64,000 nucleotides of DNA. It comes from Pteria penguin. Taxonomy: Eukaryota; Mollusca; Bivalvia; Pterioida; Pteriidae. Every line of letters starts with the position of its first letter. Within the stretch, counting starts at the first letter, position 1. Made by a program: the position numbers and the translations under genes. The stretch is from NCBI GenBank assembly GCA_035048485.1, contig CM068582.1:13620001-13684000 (forward strand), in the 5' to 3' direction. Shown here piece after piece: positions 11,571-24,290 of the stretch. Below the pieces are notes generated by a model. That model did no database searches and was not told where the DNA came from. It worked only from the letters and a program-made list of their open reading frames with translations.

Positions 11571-14500
11571 CTGAAGTAATAAAGTATGTCTATACACCAT
11601 AGAGGTATCCAATGATAAGGTGTGTCGATAATTTTACTGTATGATATTGAGGCGATTTGAAGCGAAAAATCAGGAAGAAACTTCTACTTACGTTTGATGT
11701 GTAAAAATTGTGAAATCTGTTTCATGTCCAGTTTCCTTAAAATTGAAAAAAAGTCAATGTTTCTTTTCAAAATAACCCCTACTCATAAAACGTAAATTTT
11801 GGTCATAATTTTCTCCAAAAACATCATAACGGCTAAGAACGTTATTTTCAAAAGACGAATCCTGGTATAAAATAAAAACCTACAGTGCTTAACAGGTATA
11901 CATGTATGATGCCACTATACATTTTTAGTAAGCAAAATTGAACTACCTTCTATAATATGTTAACAATGAAAGAGTAACGAGATAATGGAATAGGAAGAAT
12001 AGAGCTTCAGTTTAATAGACTGTAAGATGTATAGTGTATGCAATCTTCGACCGCCTTTATAACGAGATTATATGAGTATAACAAATATAAGATAAAATAC
12101 CACGATATATAACACATTATTTACAGGATTAAACAATAAGATGTCTCGAATTAAATTCTATTGCAGTATAGACCATTTCAATAATGTTATTTATGTGGTC
12201 AATTTACTATGGTGAAATATAGTCAGTTTAGCCACATTACCTTGATGAGAAGAAAAACGGAGAGCTATCTAACCAAGAACAGAAATATTTTATTTAAAAT
12301 AAACGCTGGTAATGAAAACGATACCTAGACTAAAAATGTATTTATTCTCCGAACGTCAACCATCCTAACACGTGTGAATAAATAGGTAGGGAAACTTTTA
12401 AGCTCACTGTAACAAATCTCTGTGGAGATAATAGCATACCCAGGCGTCCGTCGTCCGCCTTTGCAGTCCGAAATAAATTAACGTGGGTCACAACTCATTT
12501 TCTTGACCTACTTTTCAAAAATTTTAACTTAGTCTTTATCTTTTGAATGTAGATTCTTCATGACCAGATTTTTCACCTTTGACGTAAATGTTATGGCCTT
12601 GACCTTGAACTTTGACCTACATTTCAAAACCTGTAAACTCGGCTATATCCTTTGACCTGTTAACTATGAAGTAGAACTATGATATTCCACACGAAGATTC
12701 CTTATGACCAGATCTTTCATTTGCTGCCATAAATTTCCTGGCCTTGACTTTAAAGTTTGGCTCACTTTAATCTGACCTATATATTTTGAATTTTGAATTC
12801 AATTCATGATCTCAAATAATTATCATAGGCAGCCGATGGGCGATATTTATATTCCACATATGTTCCGGAAATTATTAAAATTCAAATCGGATTTTAACAA
12901 CATACCACGATTTCCGGTTCTTCCACCATACACCAACAGCTAAGCACAGGAAGCCGACGACAAATACTGTAACTATCACATTTACAATGGTGGTGTTTGT
13001 ATAAATGTGATCTAGTAAACATAAGATATTCAAACAAAATGGATATTAGTAGACAAAAGAATCAAGAATAATATGGTTAAAACTAGATAACTAACACCAT
13101 GGTAACGAGAAAATCCCATTGAAATATAAATATGTTCAAACTATTTAGATTCATGAACTAATGAATTTTATTTCTCAATGCAATATCAATTGGTATGAGT
13201 TTTGCAAAGTGTGAATACGCAGGAATATCAGTCATTTCTCTTTTACATCCTGTTAAATACGCACAGAGATACTATCCAATAAAAGATGACACATTTTGAT
13301 TCATCTCCATGATTAAAGATTTGTTCTATTTTAGGAGAATAAAACCCCTGATCACCAGACATACATAGACTAAATATCATTGCTTGAGCAGCAACAATTT
13401 TTGCCTTTACAAGATTATGATATAGAGAGCAAATCAAAACAAGGATTATTGTTTTCATTTTTGTTATTTAATGTTGTTCATTCTAACAAATGATCTTGTA
13501 AGAACAAAGATAAAATGTTTTAAGGATTGTTAGCAGATCATCGTTTCTGTTGTTGTTGTTCTTGTTGTTATTGGTGTAGTTGTGTGAGTGTGGTTTTGTA
13601 AATGGAAACAAACCGAGCCCTTCCACATATTTAGGGAGGATTGTATTTTAATTATCTACATATTTTAATGTGATTTTATCATTTTAGAAACAATCAGGCG
13701 TCACTTGAAAACGTGCCTCAACGTACGCATCCTAAACAATGAAAATACTGTAATAATATTTCATCATTTGATTTCATTTTTCTGCTGTTTGCGAAATATT
13801 TAAAACTTCATAAATGTTGAAAAAGTATAACATCCCCCCCCCCCCCACACACACACACACATTCGTAACGCTTATTGTCATAAAAAAAGAAAAACGTCTT
13901 TATGGTAGAAATCTTTGACGTAAAATTACAAAAAAAACCCCGATCGAAATACTTCTGTTCACTTAAATTTCGACTAAAAGACCTAAGCCGTCCCATTCTC
14001 AGAATCCGTTTTAAGCTCAGAATCAAGTTCGTGGTAAAATAAAATCGATTTCTTTCATTATTATTCCTCTGCATACTAATTTTGAACGTGTGTGAATATT
14101 TTAAACCCCCCCCCCCCCCAAAAAAAAACCCCACTAAAAGTGTCTCCCAGTGTGATTTTGTCATGATATTTTCGAGTGAAATATAAAAATATTCATTGTT
14201 TTTAAATGCCTCTTGTACATGACAGGAAAGTCAACTTATTCAATACAGATAACAACGCATATTTTTCCATTTTAATCAAGATAATTTGTGACGCTTAAAG
14301 ATGGAGATACTTGAGATGTAACCAAAATACTCAACAGAGCCTAGGAAAGTTATATAGGATGATTAACATTTCCGTCCACAACTAACACGTAAACATGTAA
14401 TTGTCTATAAGTATATTCTGTCCATAAATATTTTTTAATCGGTTTGTAGCCTATAATTTTCTTTTCCACTTACTTTTACAGAGGACACATGGTACATGTA

Positions 14501-17269
14501 TATGTATGTATATAAAACATATGTAAATCTAACGGTCGTTATAAGGAAGTTGTGTGCAAAAATACAATTTTATTATCGTAAGCATTATATATTGTTGGAA
14601 TATTAATGCAAGACTTACTTGTTTCTTTTAGAATGAATCTTGTTTTTAAATTTATTTCCTCGTAAAACAATTTCCATACCATTTAGAAAATGGCTGTTTG
14701 CAAACATTGTCATCTTTGAAGCCCGTAAATTACACAGTTTTATATAGTTTTTCTTTTATCTTAACTAACAGGATCTTTTATTCTTTTTACATTAGATAAG
14801 TAGAAGATATGTATACTACACGTATTTATCAACAACCCAAAGTATTCTATTAAAGTTAAACCTACCTATCGAGAGATTGGCACATCCTGCCGTAGGTAAA
14901 CATGAGAATCCAATATCACAATTACACTTAAGCTTACATTCATTTCCATAATAACCTATTGGACAAGTTACCGTGCAATTGATACCAATTCTGCCAGGTG
15001 GACATCCTGGAACAGGAAGTACAGATTATACGTCTTTATTTATGTCAAAAATAAATCATTATATATAATCATTTAACAGCAAAGTCTGAGATATATGCTT
15101 TCAACAGCAATAAATTAAGTATTGAACGTAAGAACTATTGACACCATATGTTTTCTCTATTGTTGCAACGTAAGAACTATTGACACCATATGTTTTCTAT
15201 TGTTGCAAGACTTGACCAATAATTGTTTGGGATATCTAACACGGCTTAGATAATTTTGGGTTGTTTTGTTTCAGTAAATTCCTCTATAATACTTTGAGGA
15301 AATGTCTTGTTCAGAAAAAAAAGAGTAGAGGTGGTTGTTTACATAAACATATCATTTCTAAAAATATCATATGTGTTTTTATGCACAAAATACTTACGGT
15401 CACAACGGTTATCGTTTTCGTTGAAAACATAATTCGTACAGCATTTAGATCTAAAGTAAAAGACAACAATTATTGTTGTAATTCAAAATATAGACTTTCC
15501 TCTTTGAATGAACACATATATGTATTCCTTACTTAGCTACTCACATACAAAAACAAGAGTATCAGTAAAACTGATGTATGATCCCCGAACGACAGTTATG
15601 ATGCAGGAAATTGATGACTCTAATTTATATACCAAAAATCAGTAAAACCGATTGATGCTTCAAGAAGCACAGCAATAATGAAGGAAATAACTGACTCAGT
15701 ATATAGAAAATCATTTTATTAATTGATGAAGATTTCAAATCTCAATGTATCATACGGATATCGAATTGAGTCAAGTATAGAACAACAAATGATCAAAGTA
15801 TCTTAAAATAAAATGAGTAAGCTTGACCTTGATTAGTTATGAAATAGAACTTTTTATCGTGAACATGACCTTTCAGAAATGACATTTAGTGACCTTTGTC
15901 CAAAAGCTCTTTAACCTAAATAACATTTCTGGGGAAGTGTGATCAAATTCTGATGAAAGGTGTAAGAGATATAAGTACTTCATGTTACTTTAAGTCATAG
16001 TTAATAAATGACCTCGAACTTTCAGAAATGACCTTGAATGGCCTTTGTACAAAAGCCCTTAATCTAAACAACATTTTGGTGAAGTATGATCAATTTCTGA
16101 TGAAAGGTATAGGAGATATAAGTACTTCATATTACTTTAAGTCATAGCTAATCAGTGACCTTGACCTTTCAGAAATGACCCTGGTCCAAAATCCTTAACC
16201 TAAAAAATATTTTGGTGAAGTATGATAAAATTCTGAAGAAAAGTATAGGATATATAAGTACTTCATATTACTTTAAGTCATAGTAAATGAGTGACCTTCG
16301 CCTTTCAGATATGACCTTCAGTGACCTTTGTATAAAAGCTCTTAACCTAAATAGTATTTTAGTGAAATATGATCAAATTCTGATGAAAGGTGTAGGAGAT
16401 AAAAGTACTTCATGGTATTTTAAGTCATAGTTAATAAGTGACCTTGACCTTTCAGAAATGACCTTTAGTGACCCGTATATAAAATCCCTTAACCTAAGTA
16501 ATATTTTGGTGAAGTATGATCAAATTCTGATGAAATGCATAGGAGATATGAGCTCGGACGGACGAACAGTCGGACAGACACACGGACACGACAGCGACTA
16601 TATGCTCACCAGAAAGTGTTCGATTTTCAGTTATTGATCTATGCAACTATTTAATGGTTAAACGTACAACTGATCTTTTTACTTCCAATCATGAAAAATA
16701 CAGAGAACACATTTATTTGAGATCGAGGTGTAGCCAAGTAAGAATATATAAATGCAAAGAGAAAAAGAAAAAATGGGATAATCAGGAGTGGGATCAGGTC
16801 CCATATAGGACTGATCCACTGCGTATAAGTCGCAGAGTCCCATATCATCATAAGATTACTTGCGGTAGTATAACTCATTGTCATATGAAATGGTTACTGT
16901 ATCTGTTTTTGGTTTTTGGTCAAAGTCTCGATTAGTACAAATCGTATGATTTAAGAAACGAATCTTAATTTTTTCAGGCGATGTCGGATACAACTGAAAA
17001 CTTGGACGGTAAACGCAAAGCACAAAGTTAATGCAAAAGTTGTTCGACAAATTTCTTGTCAAGAGGAATGCACACATAAAATATTAAAGCCCAATAACCT
17101 GCCATTCTAAAGTTATGGCCAACGTTAAGTTTCTTTAAAAGTAGGTCAAAATCCAAGGTCAAGGTCATGAAGTCGATATGCCAACTGAAAGTCCTTTTCA
17201 AGAGGAATGCACACGTAAAATATCAAAGCCCTATCACCTGCCATTCTATTCTCAAGGTTAAGTTTCTAT

Positions 17270-17300
<31 letters not shown>

Positions 17301-18386
17301 TATCAATAATTGATGCCAACTGAAAGTTCTTGTCAAGAGCAATACACATATAAAATATCAAAGTCTTATTACCTGCCATGCTAAAATTATGGCCTAAGTT
17401 AAATTTCTTAAAAGTAGATCAGACTCCAAGGTCAAGGTCACGAGGTTAATTTTGAAAATTTTGTGCACATTTATTCAACTACCTTGTCAAATTTCATGAA
17501 TTTTCAATCAGTGGTCTTTGAGAAAACGGGCGGACAAGATGAACTGAGAAAAAACAAAGAATAAAAGAGAAAAGAGAAATCACCAAGGACATGCACACAA
17601 AATGATAATAGTAAAATATACTCGGAAAAACGACATTACAAAAATACTCTATTGTGCTGCGGTTACGGTACCGACTTAGGACGGTCAATTGAAGTAACAA
17701 ACGTCATTCTATTGGTGTGGTTAACCGGTTTACGGGCGTCCACCTACCCACTCACTGCAAAAGCAATGATAATAGTTATAATAATAATAATAATAATGAT
17801 AATAAAATGGAGAAAAAGAAGAAAAAGAAACGCAGTAAAACAATAAGTCTCCTTAAACTTCGTTTGGAAGACTTAATTAGCGAAGGGTAATGACAAGACA
17901 TAGATTTCAATCAGACTTATATTGATGATGCAAACTGCAAGTCAATCTTTTTTTTTTCAAAATATCGGCAAAATATGATTACGGATGGTATTGACGCAAA
18001 AATAAACAAAAAGGTCTTGAATATTTTTTTCCGTTCATAATCGTTCGAGTGAGATATAGGTGCAAAACAAATTGTATATTTAATTATGTAAATGATTGTC
18101 TTGTTAATACTATATTTTAAAGTGTTAGTGTTTGCATTTTACAAATTTATTTTCATGAATGCTATTACTGCATTTATCACTATTTTCATTTATAGCTTTA
18201 TTGCATTAATTATTACTTTATTAGAAAATCTGGATTATGGTAAAAACCGTCCAGATTATTGTAACCTGTAGAGCAAATCACCTCTTCGCAGAAAGGGCTA
18301 TAATAGCACGCATTAAACAGAAAAGTAGTTTCGTGATATATATATAGATGGATGGATGGATGGGTGGATGGATGGATGGATGGATG

Positions 18387-18448
<62 letters not shown>

Positions 18449-19312
18449 AAGATAGATAGATAGATTACGGCTGAATCACCCCCATTTCTAAACCAGCCAG
18501 AATCATCGTACAATAATAACATAGATAAAAATTAAATGATATTATATTTACAGAACGCAAACGGTCTAACAAGAACTACAATCGAACAATGAAGTCAGCA
18601 TGTCAAACATTGATTTCTAACACATTCTCGATTCATGAATTTCAAAGTTCATTTCAATGAAAAAAAATCATTGATGATAATACTAACATATATTTGCTCG
18701 ACAATTTTAAGGTTATTTTTCGCATTTGCATTTTTAGTTTGTTGGTGTTCATAATTTAAGAGAATTGCCAATGATTTGGTATATAAAAGGACTTTTACTC
18801 ACAGAGATTTGATATAATGCATCATTTAAAAGGAACAGAAGTATTAAATTATAAATTAAAACAGTAACAGAATGTACACGTAATTGTGAATATGTACAAT
18901 TAACGTGTATATTAATTTATATTAAAAATGCGTATTTTTTACACAGCACGGTCATTAATCAAGAACACGTTAACCAATCCGAAATATAATAGCATACAAA
19001 GTGCCATTTGGTATGTTAATTAATTTGAGATATCTCATCCCTTTTATGCTCTAAGTACAATGCATTTATATTAGATAAATTAATGCAATTTAATAAATTG
19101 CCATTGTTGGTCTTTGTCATCGTCAGATTTGTCGGATTACGCATTAAATTAATCGATTCCGGCTTGTCTACTTTTCCACATCTATTTCAGTTTCGAAATC
19201 AGAACTGTCTATATTAGAGTAAACAGTTTTAGAAGTACAATAATTACATACCCTTGACTGTTTGGACACTTGTTCGTATCATTTGTCACTGAGTTTCTAC
19301 TCATTTCCACTG
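11152..19312 (-). CDS. MEGF/Draper-like EGF-domain transmembrane receptor (5' incomplete gene span)
   Basis: Six minus-strand exons join with matching phases into 824 nt of frame: 19252-19312, 15398-15450, 14866-15006, 12906-13011, 11692-11735, 11152-11570. The order is a short N-terminal segment with CPNSQ, a KCCTNY motif, an EGF-like Cys-rich unit (CPPGRIGINC, then CPIGYYGNEC), and a hydrophobic segment of about 22 residues (VIVTVFVVGFLCLAVGVWW) followed by KNRK. A cytoplasmic tail of about 150 residues ends the protein. The tail has YDDI, YVEL and YRTL motifs at 10-residue spacing, an ITAM-like arrangement. Family knowledge: CED-1/Draper/MEGF10-type receptors use such tails in engulfment signalling. 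The start and signal-peptide exon were not found, so the N-terminus is open. The ectodomain is much shorter than vertebrate MEGF10. Confidence 0.75.
11692..11735 (-). CDS. EGF-like receptor, 44-bp tail exon
   Basis: Small exon between a TTTTAAG acceptor and a GTAAGT donor, encoding KLDMKQISQFLHIK. Without it the membrane exon (ending phase 2) and the last exon (starting phase 1) would not join in frame, which is the main evidence for it. Confidence 0.65.
12420..12800 (-). repeat. TGACCT-rich repeat array A
   Basis: About two diverged units with words such as TTGACCTACTTTTCAAAA, GCCTTGACCTTGAACTTTG and TTCATGACCAGAT. A GTCCGTCGTCCGCC stretch at its left edge resembles the GGACGGACG-type edge of array B at 16,556. 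It lies in an intron of the EGF-like receptor. Confidence 0.6.
12906..13011 (-). CDS. EGF-like receptor, transmembrane exon
   Basis: Acceptor TAG at 13012-13014 and donor GTATGT after 12906. It is entered in phase 1 and left in phase 2. It encodes a short stalk with Asn-Thr-Thr, then an uninterrupted hydrophobic stretch of about 22 residues, then WWKNRKS, the positive stop-transfer flank expected on the cytoplasmic side. Confidence 0.78.
13365..13458 (-). CDS. possible alternative first exon with signal peptide
   Basis: On the minus strand, ATG at 13458 opens MKTIILVLICSLYHNLVKAK, a typical signal-peptide layout. The frame reaches a GTATGT donor after 13365 in phase 1, the phase in which the membrane exon at 13011 starts. 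Spliced so, it would give a short protein of signal peptide, stalk, membrane segment and the YxxI/L tail, without the EGF unit. This is a sequence-only inference; the phase match has a one-in-three chance of being accidental. Confidence 0.3.
14866..15006 (-). CDS. EGF-like receptor, EGF-unit exon
   Basis: Acceptor CCAG ends at 15007 and donor GTAGG follows 14866; phase 1 in and phase 1 out. It encodes nine cysteines in the spacing of MEGF/scavenger-receptor-F EGF units (CPPGRIGINC, CPIGYYGNEC, CKLKCNC are visible in order). This is the clearest domain evidence for the gene. Confidence 0.8.
15124..15210. repeat. two tandem copies of a ~46-49 bp unit
   Basis: The words ACGTAAGAACTATTGACACC and ATATGTTTTCT, followed by ATTGTTGCA, occur twice in succession, the copies differing by a CT insertion. 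It is a recent local duplication within an intron of the EGF-like receptor. Confidence 0.8.
15398..15450 (-). CDS. EGF-like receptor, KCCTNY exon
   Basis: Acceptor TTTAG and donor GTAAGT; enters phase 2 and leaves phase 1. It encodes SKCCTNYVFNENDNRCD. The CC-x-x-Y motif before a Cys-rich unit is common in short molluscan EGF-like receptors (family knowledge, from memory). Confidence 0.72.
15815..16610 (-). repeat. TGACCT-rich tandem array B, ~136-147 bp units
   Basis: Four full diverged units and a partial one. The landmark AAGTACTTCAT occurs at 15,973, 16,120, 16,256 and 16,403 (spacings 147, 136, 147). Each unit carries GTGACCTTGACCTTTCAG or a variant. The right edge is GGACGGACGAACAGTCGGAC. 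Read on the opposite strand the core is AAGGTCAAGGTCAC, a tandem AGGTCA half-site. Intronic. Confidence 0.75.
17080..17460 (+). repeat. AGGTCA-rich tandem array C, ~135-140 bp units
   Basis: Three diverged units; ACCTGCCAT recurs near 17,097, 17,236 and 17,370. Each unit contains GTAGGTCAAACTCCAAGG or a variant and CAAGGTCAAGGTCA. It is opposite in sense to array B nearby. Intronic. Confidence 0.7.
17505..17775 (+). repeat. interspersed element 'family X', copy b
   Basis: Carries ATCACCAAGGACATGCACAC, AACGACATTACAAAAATA, ACCGACTTAGGACGGTCAAT and TTGGTGTGGTTAACCGG in the family order, plus orientation. A short TAATAATAA microsatellite follows. Confidence 0.75.
18346..18467 (+). repeat. (GGAT)n/(GATA)n microsatellite
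   Basis: About 40 bp of GGAT repeats pass into about 80 bp of GATA repeats with one interruption. The long open frame through it is an artefact of the repeat. Confidence 0.95.
19252..19312 (-). CDS. EGF-like receptor, most 5' exon found
   Basis: The donor GTATGT follows 19252. The acceptor is TTTTGCAGCAG, two tandem AGs (NAGNAG), so the exon may begin at 19312 or 19309 with a one-residue difference. Phase 1 in, phase 2 out. It encodes VEMSRNSVTNDTNKCPNSQ, with the Asn-Asp-Thr and Asn-Ser-Val patterns of possible N-glycosylation. The preceding exon should carry the signal peptide and lies to the right, unidentified. Confidence 0.62.
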
Positions 19313-19679
19313 CTGCAAAATAGAATAACTATATAAACTATATGCGAAATATTTCCTCTAGTAATACTACAGCTTTTTTCCCTATCCAGTTATGTAGATG
19401 TCTGTGGCGGAAATATTTATATTCAAAATTATCACATGACTTTACTATTTCACATATCGACCATACGGAAGTGCAATGTTTACAATATTGAAGGTATTTG
19501 AGGATATACGCGAAATGAAGTTACGTTTTACATTATCTTACACAATCGTCTGAAAAAAAAGTTACACGGAAAAGGAAAATAAAATGGTAAACAACCTAGT
19601 ATGACACAATTGTAAGATAACATTGACAGGAAAGTTATATATCAATCAAATCCTGATTCAGGACAAATTAGGACGATTT

Positions 19680-19840
19680 ACACTCATAAGCACACATAGA
19701 GAGAGACATGCAAATAGACCTACACTTGCACACACAAAACACACAGAAAGACATGCAAGCAGACCTACATCTACACACACACATACATCCAAACAGACAT
19801 ACATGTACATCTGCACACACACACAAACAGATATAAGATA
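19680..19840 (+). repeat. CA-rich degenerate tandem repeat
   Basis: CACACA tracts alternate with AGACATGCAA and AGACCTACA words, giving two to three diverged units. The His/Thr-rich and Cys/Val-rich open frames here reflect the repeat. Confidence 0.7.
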
Positions 19841-20221
19841 TCTTAGGTTTAGGATATCCAGGTACGACTGATCACAATTTGTTACCGACACTGTAATAGT
19901 CCATGGGATTATATTCCTCATTAATACAAGCACCATAACGTAACACTGCACAATTACAATCAAAAAGGTATTTAATTTGAATTAAACATGCATGTTATGT
20001 GTAAACGCTTTTACCAGTTATCCTACATGAAAATCAAAGGAAGTATTCAACACAATAATTAAAAGATAAATAAAAGGAACGATGAGGACCACTCCTTTCC
20101 CAAAAAATAAATAAATAAGATACATTTCAAAAATCTGAATACATGAATGCCATTTTCTATTCGTTACACGATAAATATACGATAAACATAATGTATTGAA
20201 ATCAGCTAGATAGATTTTCGA

Positions 20222-20440
20222 TCATATGTTGATGCATTAAATAATAATCATGCTGTAAAGTCATTCAATTCATTACATTGTTTTGCAGAAAGGAAATTCT
20301 TTGTTAGATTTGTGTATATAACTTCTTTGCATATTATTACATCGATTTGAAAACAAAGACTAGGAAACATTTACTGTAGACCTTAGGTAAAAAAGGGTAG
20401 TGTTCCCCAAAATGTTTTCAGTGCAATTATAAATCAATAT
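20222..20440 (+). repeat. interspersed repeat 'family Y', copy 2
   Basis: Partner of 4440-4632 in the same orientation. Shared blocks are CATGCTGTAAAGTCATT, TTGTTTTGCAG, AGTGTTCCCC and ATTATAAATCAATA. Confidence 0.55.
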
Positions 20441-20739
20441 ACTTCAGTACATTAAAGACATCACACCGTGCACTTTTAATTCATATATGTACGCGCTCAG
20501 TACATCTTTTTTTCTAGATTTCCTTGACTATTCTGCCTTTGTGCTGAGTGGGAGGGTGAGCACGTGAACCGGTCAGCCACATCAATTTAGTGAGCATTGT
20601 CACTTCAATTGATTATCCAAAATTTGTACTGCAAATGCATGACGATCTATTGCTGCCAGAACCTCAATCTCGCTTTCTATACATACTAGTTGCAAAGGGT
20701 AGTTGAATAGGTTTTCCTTAAAGCTCAGTGTTCAGTGTT

Positions 20740-21450
20740 GGAGACATCACCACATTTGTATAGTGACAGTCCATGTGGGAAAACTATGCACCCATATTTA
20801 GGTATGGCTAGTCTTTATTTTTGGATACCTTTCCACTTATATATGGGTGTCAAATTCTGGGGACCTTATCATCTATATACTGTTATGCCCAGTTTAGTAA
20901 CTGAATCTGGTGGTGTCCAATATTTAGTGGTGAAAATCAGGTGATTGCCAGTATTTGTTTTATTTATATATACTTTACCATTTGTAAATAATGGTGGCTA
21001 TTGGTGGGCTTTACAACTTGCATATAGTGGTGGATAACATAACACCAAGATACAGAAGTACCAGATAATGTAGTTAGGTCCTCACTAACTATTTATGATA
21101 GTGACCTGTGTTAAATGTTGTCGACTTTACCACGTATATATTGTGGTAGCCAATATTTAGTAGTAAAGCCAATTTTCACCTATATATCGTTATAGTCAAT
21201 ATCTAGTGGTGAAAACTTTACCGCCTCTGTGTTGTCGTGCATAGAGTGTGGATGATGTGACACATAGATACAGTGGTGACCCATCTATTGTGGCGGTCAG
21301 TATCCAAAGGAGAAGGCTAACTTTAAACATATTGGTGACTAGAATTTAGAATTTACTAGAGATGGGCGTGGCCAGTTTTTAGTGGAGAAAACCTCATAAA
21401 TTGTGTATGACGCTGGACTTTGTTTAATTATGAAACCTTACCATTCTATA
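20740..21450. repeat. strongly diverged tandem repeat
   Basis: Words such as TGGTGGTGTCCAATATTTAG, TTACCACGTATATATTGTGG and AATATCTAGTGGTGAAAAC recur every few tens of bases. The region looks like an old minisatellite with units near 45-50 bp. No coding sequence is recognised. Confidence 0.5.
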
Positions 21451-22754
21451 AGAAATCAAACATAGATATCAATGACTCTACGTTTTAAATCCGACCAGTT
21501 AGCCCCTTCCGCTATGAGACGGTGTTTAGATTGGCACCATCGTAGAGACCGCTGTGCTCATAACGTTGTGTGTGTGTTCCTCAGAAATAAAAAAAGTTTT
21601 GTTTTTTTACCTTACCCTTTTTGTCTTACTTTGTCTTAAAATTGATAGATGTTTTTATAGAAATAACTTTTAACTTTATTTGCATCAATCAAGTTTGTTG
21701 CGTAGATATGCATTTCTGTACACTGCATCTGACAGATACCTACACCACAGAAGAAAAAATAATTCTCGTTTGACGTAAAACAAGAAACGAATATACACAT
21801 AAAAGAGAAACATGCACACACACTGATATGAATGGATCTAAGGTTTGAAAAATAACTTAAAACCATTAAGATATATATAGGGATGTCACCTTTATCTTGA
21901 AGCGGATGCAATCTTTCAAGTGCTATTGATTTAAGTTATAATTTGCTATTTTCATAAAGGATACCACATGATATTGCATTCACTTATATTTGTATCACAT
22001 CTATGAAGTGTTTATACAAGTGTCTCCGTCACTTTGTCGTAAGTTTGAAGTGCCGTAGAATGTTTCTACTTAAACTTTCTGCTCTTAATAAGGGTCTGAC
22101 CGTTAAGCGTATCGCATAGAGAAAACACATATCTAACATGTTCACAGTAACAGCTCACCCAAAACGGATCGTTGGTTCCGATGTTAATCTACGATTGATC
22201 GAGCAATAAAACGCTTAAAATGTTACTAAGTACAATTATTGACACAGCCTTTAACTTCAGACAAAAGTATTGTCAGGAAAACATACTTTTGATGCATAAT
22301 TGCAAATCAGTACTATTCTCATGTCTTACTCATGCATGATTGAAGAAGATGAGGAGGTCGAGTCAGCCTGCACAATTTCCTTTTTATTTCTAATAGATAT
22401 TTCAAAAGATCGTTCTTAATTTTTCATTTTTTCTGACAAGTTCTTTTTTTTTTTTTTCTAGCACCAGTCATTTCTTGCTTGATGTCTACTCGATTTTTAT
22501 CTTATTATAATTAATTAGAAATAACAACTTCCTATCCATGGTGTATTGTTCAGTTAAGCACCTCTGCGCATTAACCAATCAAAATGTTATCTCACTAAGG
22601 CGTTGTTCGGTGACAATTTGATTGATTAATGCAAATTGATGCATGGACAATATACTACGGCTAGGAAATAATTGTTATTTCTTATATTATTATTGTTATT
22701 TATTTTGTAACTCATGCAATTGACATCATATCTGTTGATATAAGATTCTCACGT

Positions 22755-22814
<60 letters not shown>

Positions 22815-24290
22815 ACGTTACAGAGGTGATTAAGTCGGATTTTATAGAATATTTCAAATGCAAGTGAACAGAGAATTCCGGTATCACTGATGGTAGATTG
22901 ATAGCCCCGAGGGCATCATAATTCTAGTTTTCCGTGCTTTTGTACTGACGGTCTACATTTCCGTGCTTTTGTACTGACTTGAGATACATACTTAAAATTT
23001 TCCGTCATAAGCAAATTACTCTAAAACTAAGGTGTATCTCCCTCATGCAAAGCTCTGTCCTTAGATTGACTCTTCTCTTATTCCTACAATCTATATGAGT
23101 ATAAGCAGTGATGACATGTTTCTCAGTCATACAAAGTGGAATTCATACAAATACTGTCAAACTGTGGTAAGAGTGGTAATATTAATAAGCGTTCGAAATA
23201 TTCCAAAGATCTTGAACTTTCTTGATTTTTTTACGTGTTATCAAGATAAGTTCAGTTATACACGGCCGTATCTGCCTCATGTAATGCAAAGAAACCGAAA
23301 CCTTTGAAACGGAACCATCCAAAACAACAAGGGATGTGAAAGTGTACCTTGACATATACATGTAGCCTGGATAGAAGAAAAAAGATTAAACCATTCGAAT
23401 CAGGGACAGTTACATATACTTTTATGACAAAACGTGATTACTTTATTTTGCTATCACACACCCACCGTATTAATAATGCTACATTCAATTGTCATCTGAA
23501 TAAGGTATTTATTTCCCAGCATGCTCAATAATGTGTACATCGTCGTCATATATCTAAAACCATTATTTAGCAGAAAGTTATCATAAAAAGGTCATTCCCG
23601 AAAATTTACGATTGTCTGTATTTTCTATTTTTCAGGAAATGCTTACTTATCTATGCGATAATTCCCCCCTCGAGTGGCCAGTGTCTGAGAGAATGGATTA
23701 ATTAATTTCATGAATAAAGTACATGTAGTTTATACATTCTGAGTTACAATAGCTTATTTGCATGTTAGTTAGAGACTATATACTACCCCAGTTATTGTTT
23801 ATTTAAATCTTCAGCGCATTTAAAAAAAGGTGTCGTATTTATTTCGAAAGGTTTAGTAAAAGGAATTTACTATACACGAGTTGTTTATTAAGCATGCAAG
23901 AGTAGTCTCCTCTGTGAACATTGACACGAATGTAATAGGAAGACACGAATTAAACATAGCCTTATGGGACGGAATAAGAAACCTACGACATGAATGTATG
24001 ATAAGATTTTGTAAAAAATCATAGTTATGGAGGTAGAAAATCTGTGAAAATCAAGAAAGCAGAAATATTGCATCCATCCATTTTAAGGAAAACAATATGC
24101 CCTTCCCTTGTCTGACGTCAGTGTTTTAAGCTATGATTTGTTCCCCATTGTACATGTGCATAATTGTGACTGCTAGTCATATAACCCTTAATATTTTCAT
24201 TTTTTACATTTTATGACTCATATACTTTTTAAAACTCATTCGTGCCATACCGATTCTGTAGATGCATATATAATGGTAATAATTGAATGT
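21450..24290. other. non-coding stretch, possible 5' region of the EGF-like receptor
   Basis: No supported exon was found on either strand. A 55-bp (GA)n tract lies at 22,757-22,811. A 34-bp direct duplication containing TTCCGTGCTTTTGTACTGAC occurs near 22,930 and 22,960. The missing signal-peptide exon of the minus-strand receptor may lie here or further right. Confidence 0.4.
22757..22811 (+). repeat. (GA)27 microsatellite
   Basis: Uninterrupted GA dinucleotide run of 55 bases. Confidence 0.97.

Noticed and set aside
18313..18522. Ile/Tyr/Ser repeat protein on the minus strand
   Set aside because: It is the GATA/GGAT microsatellite.
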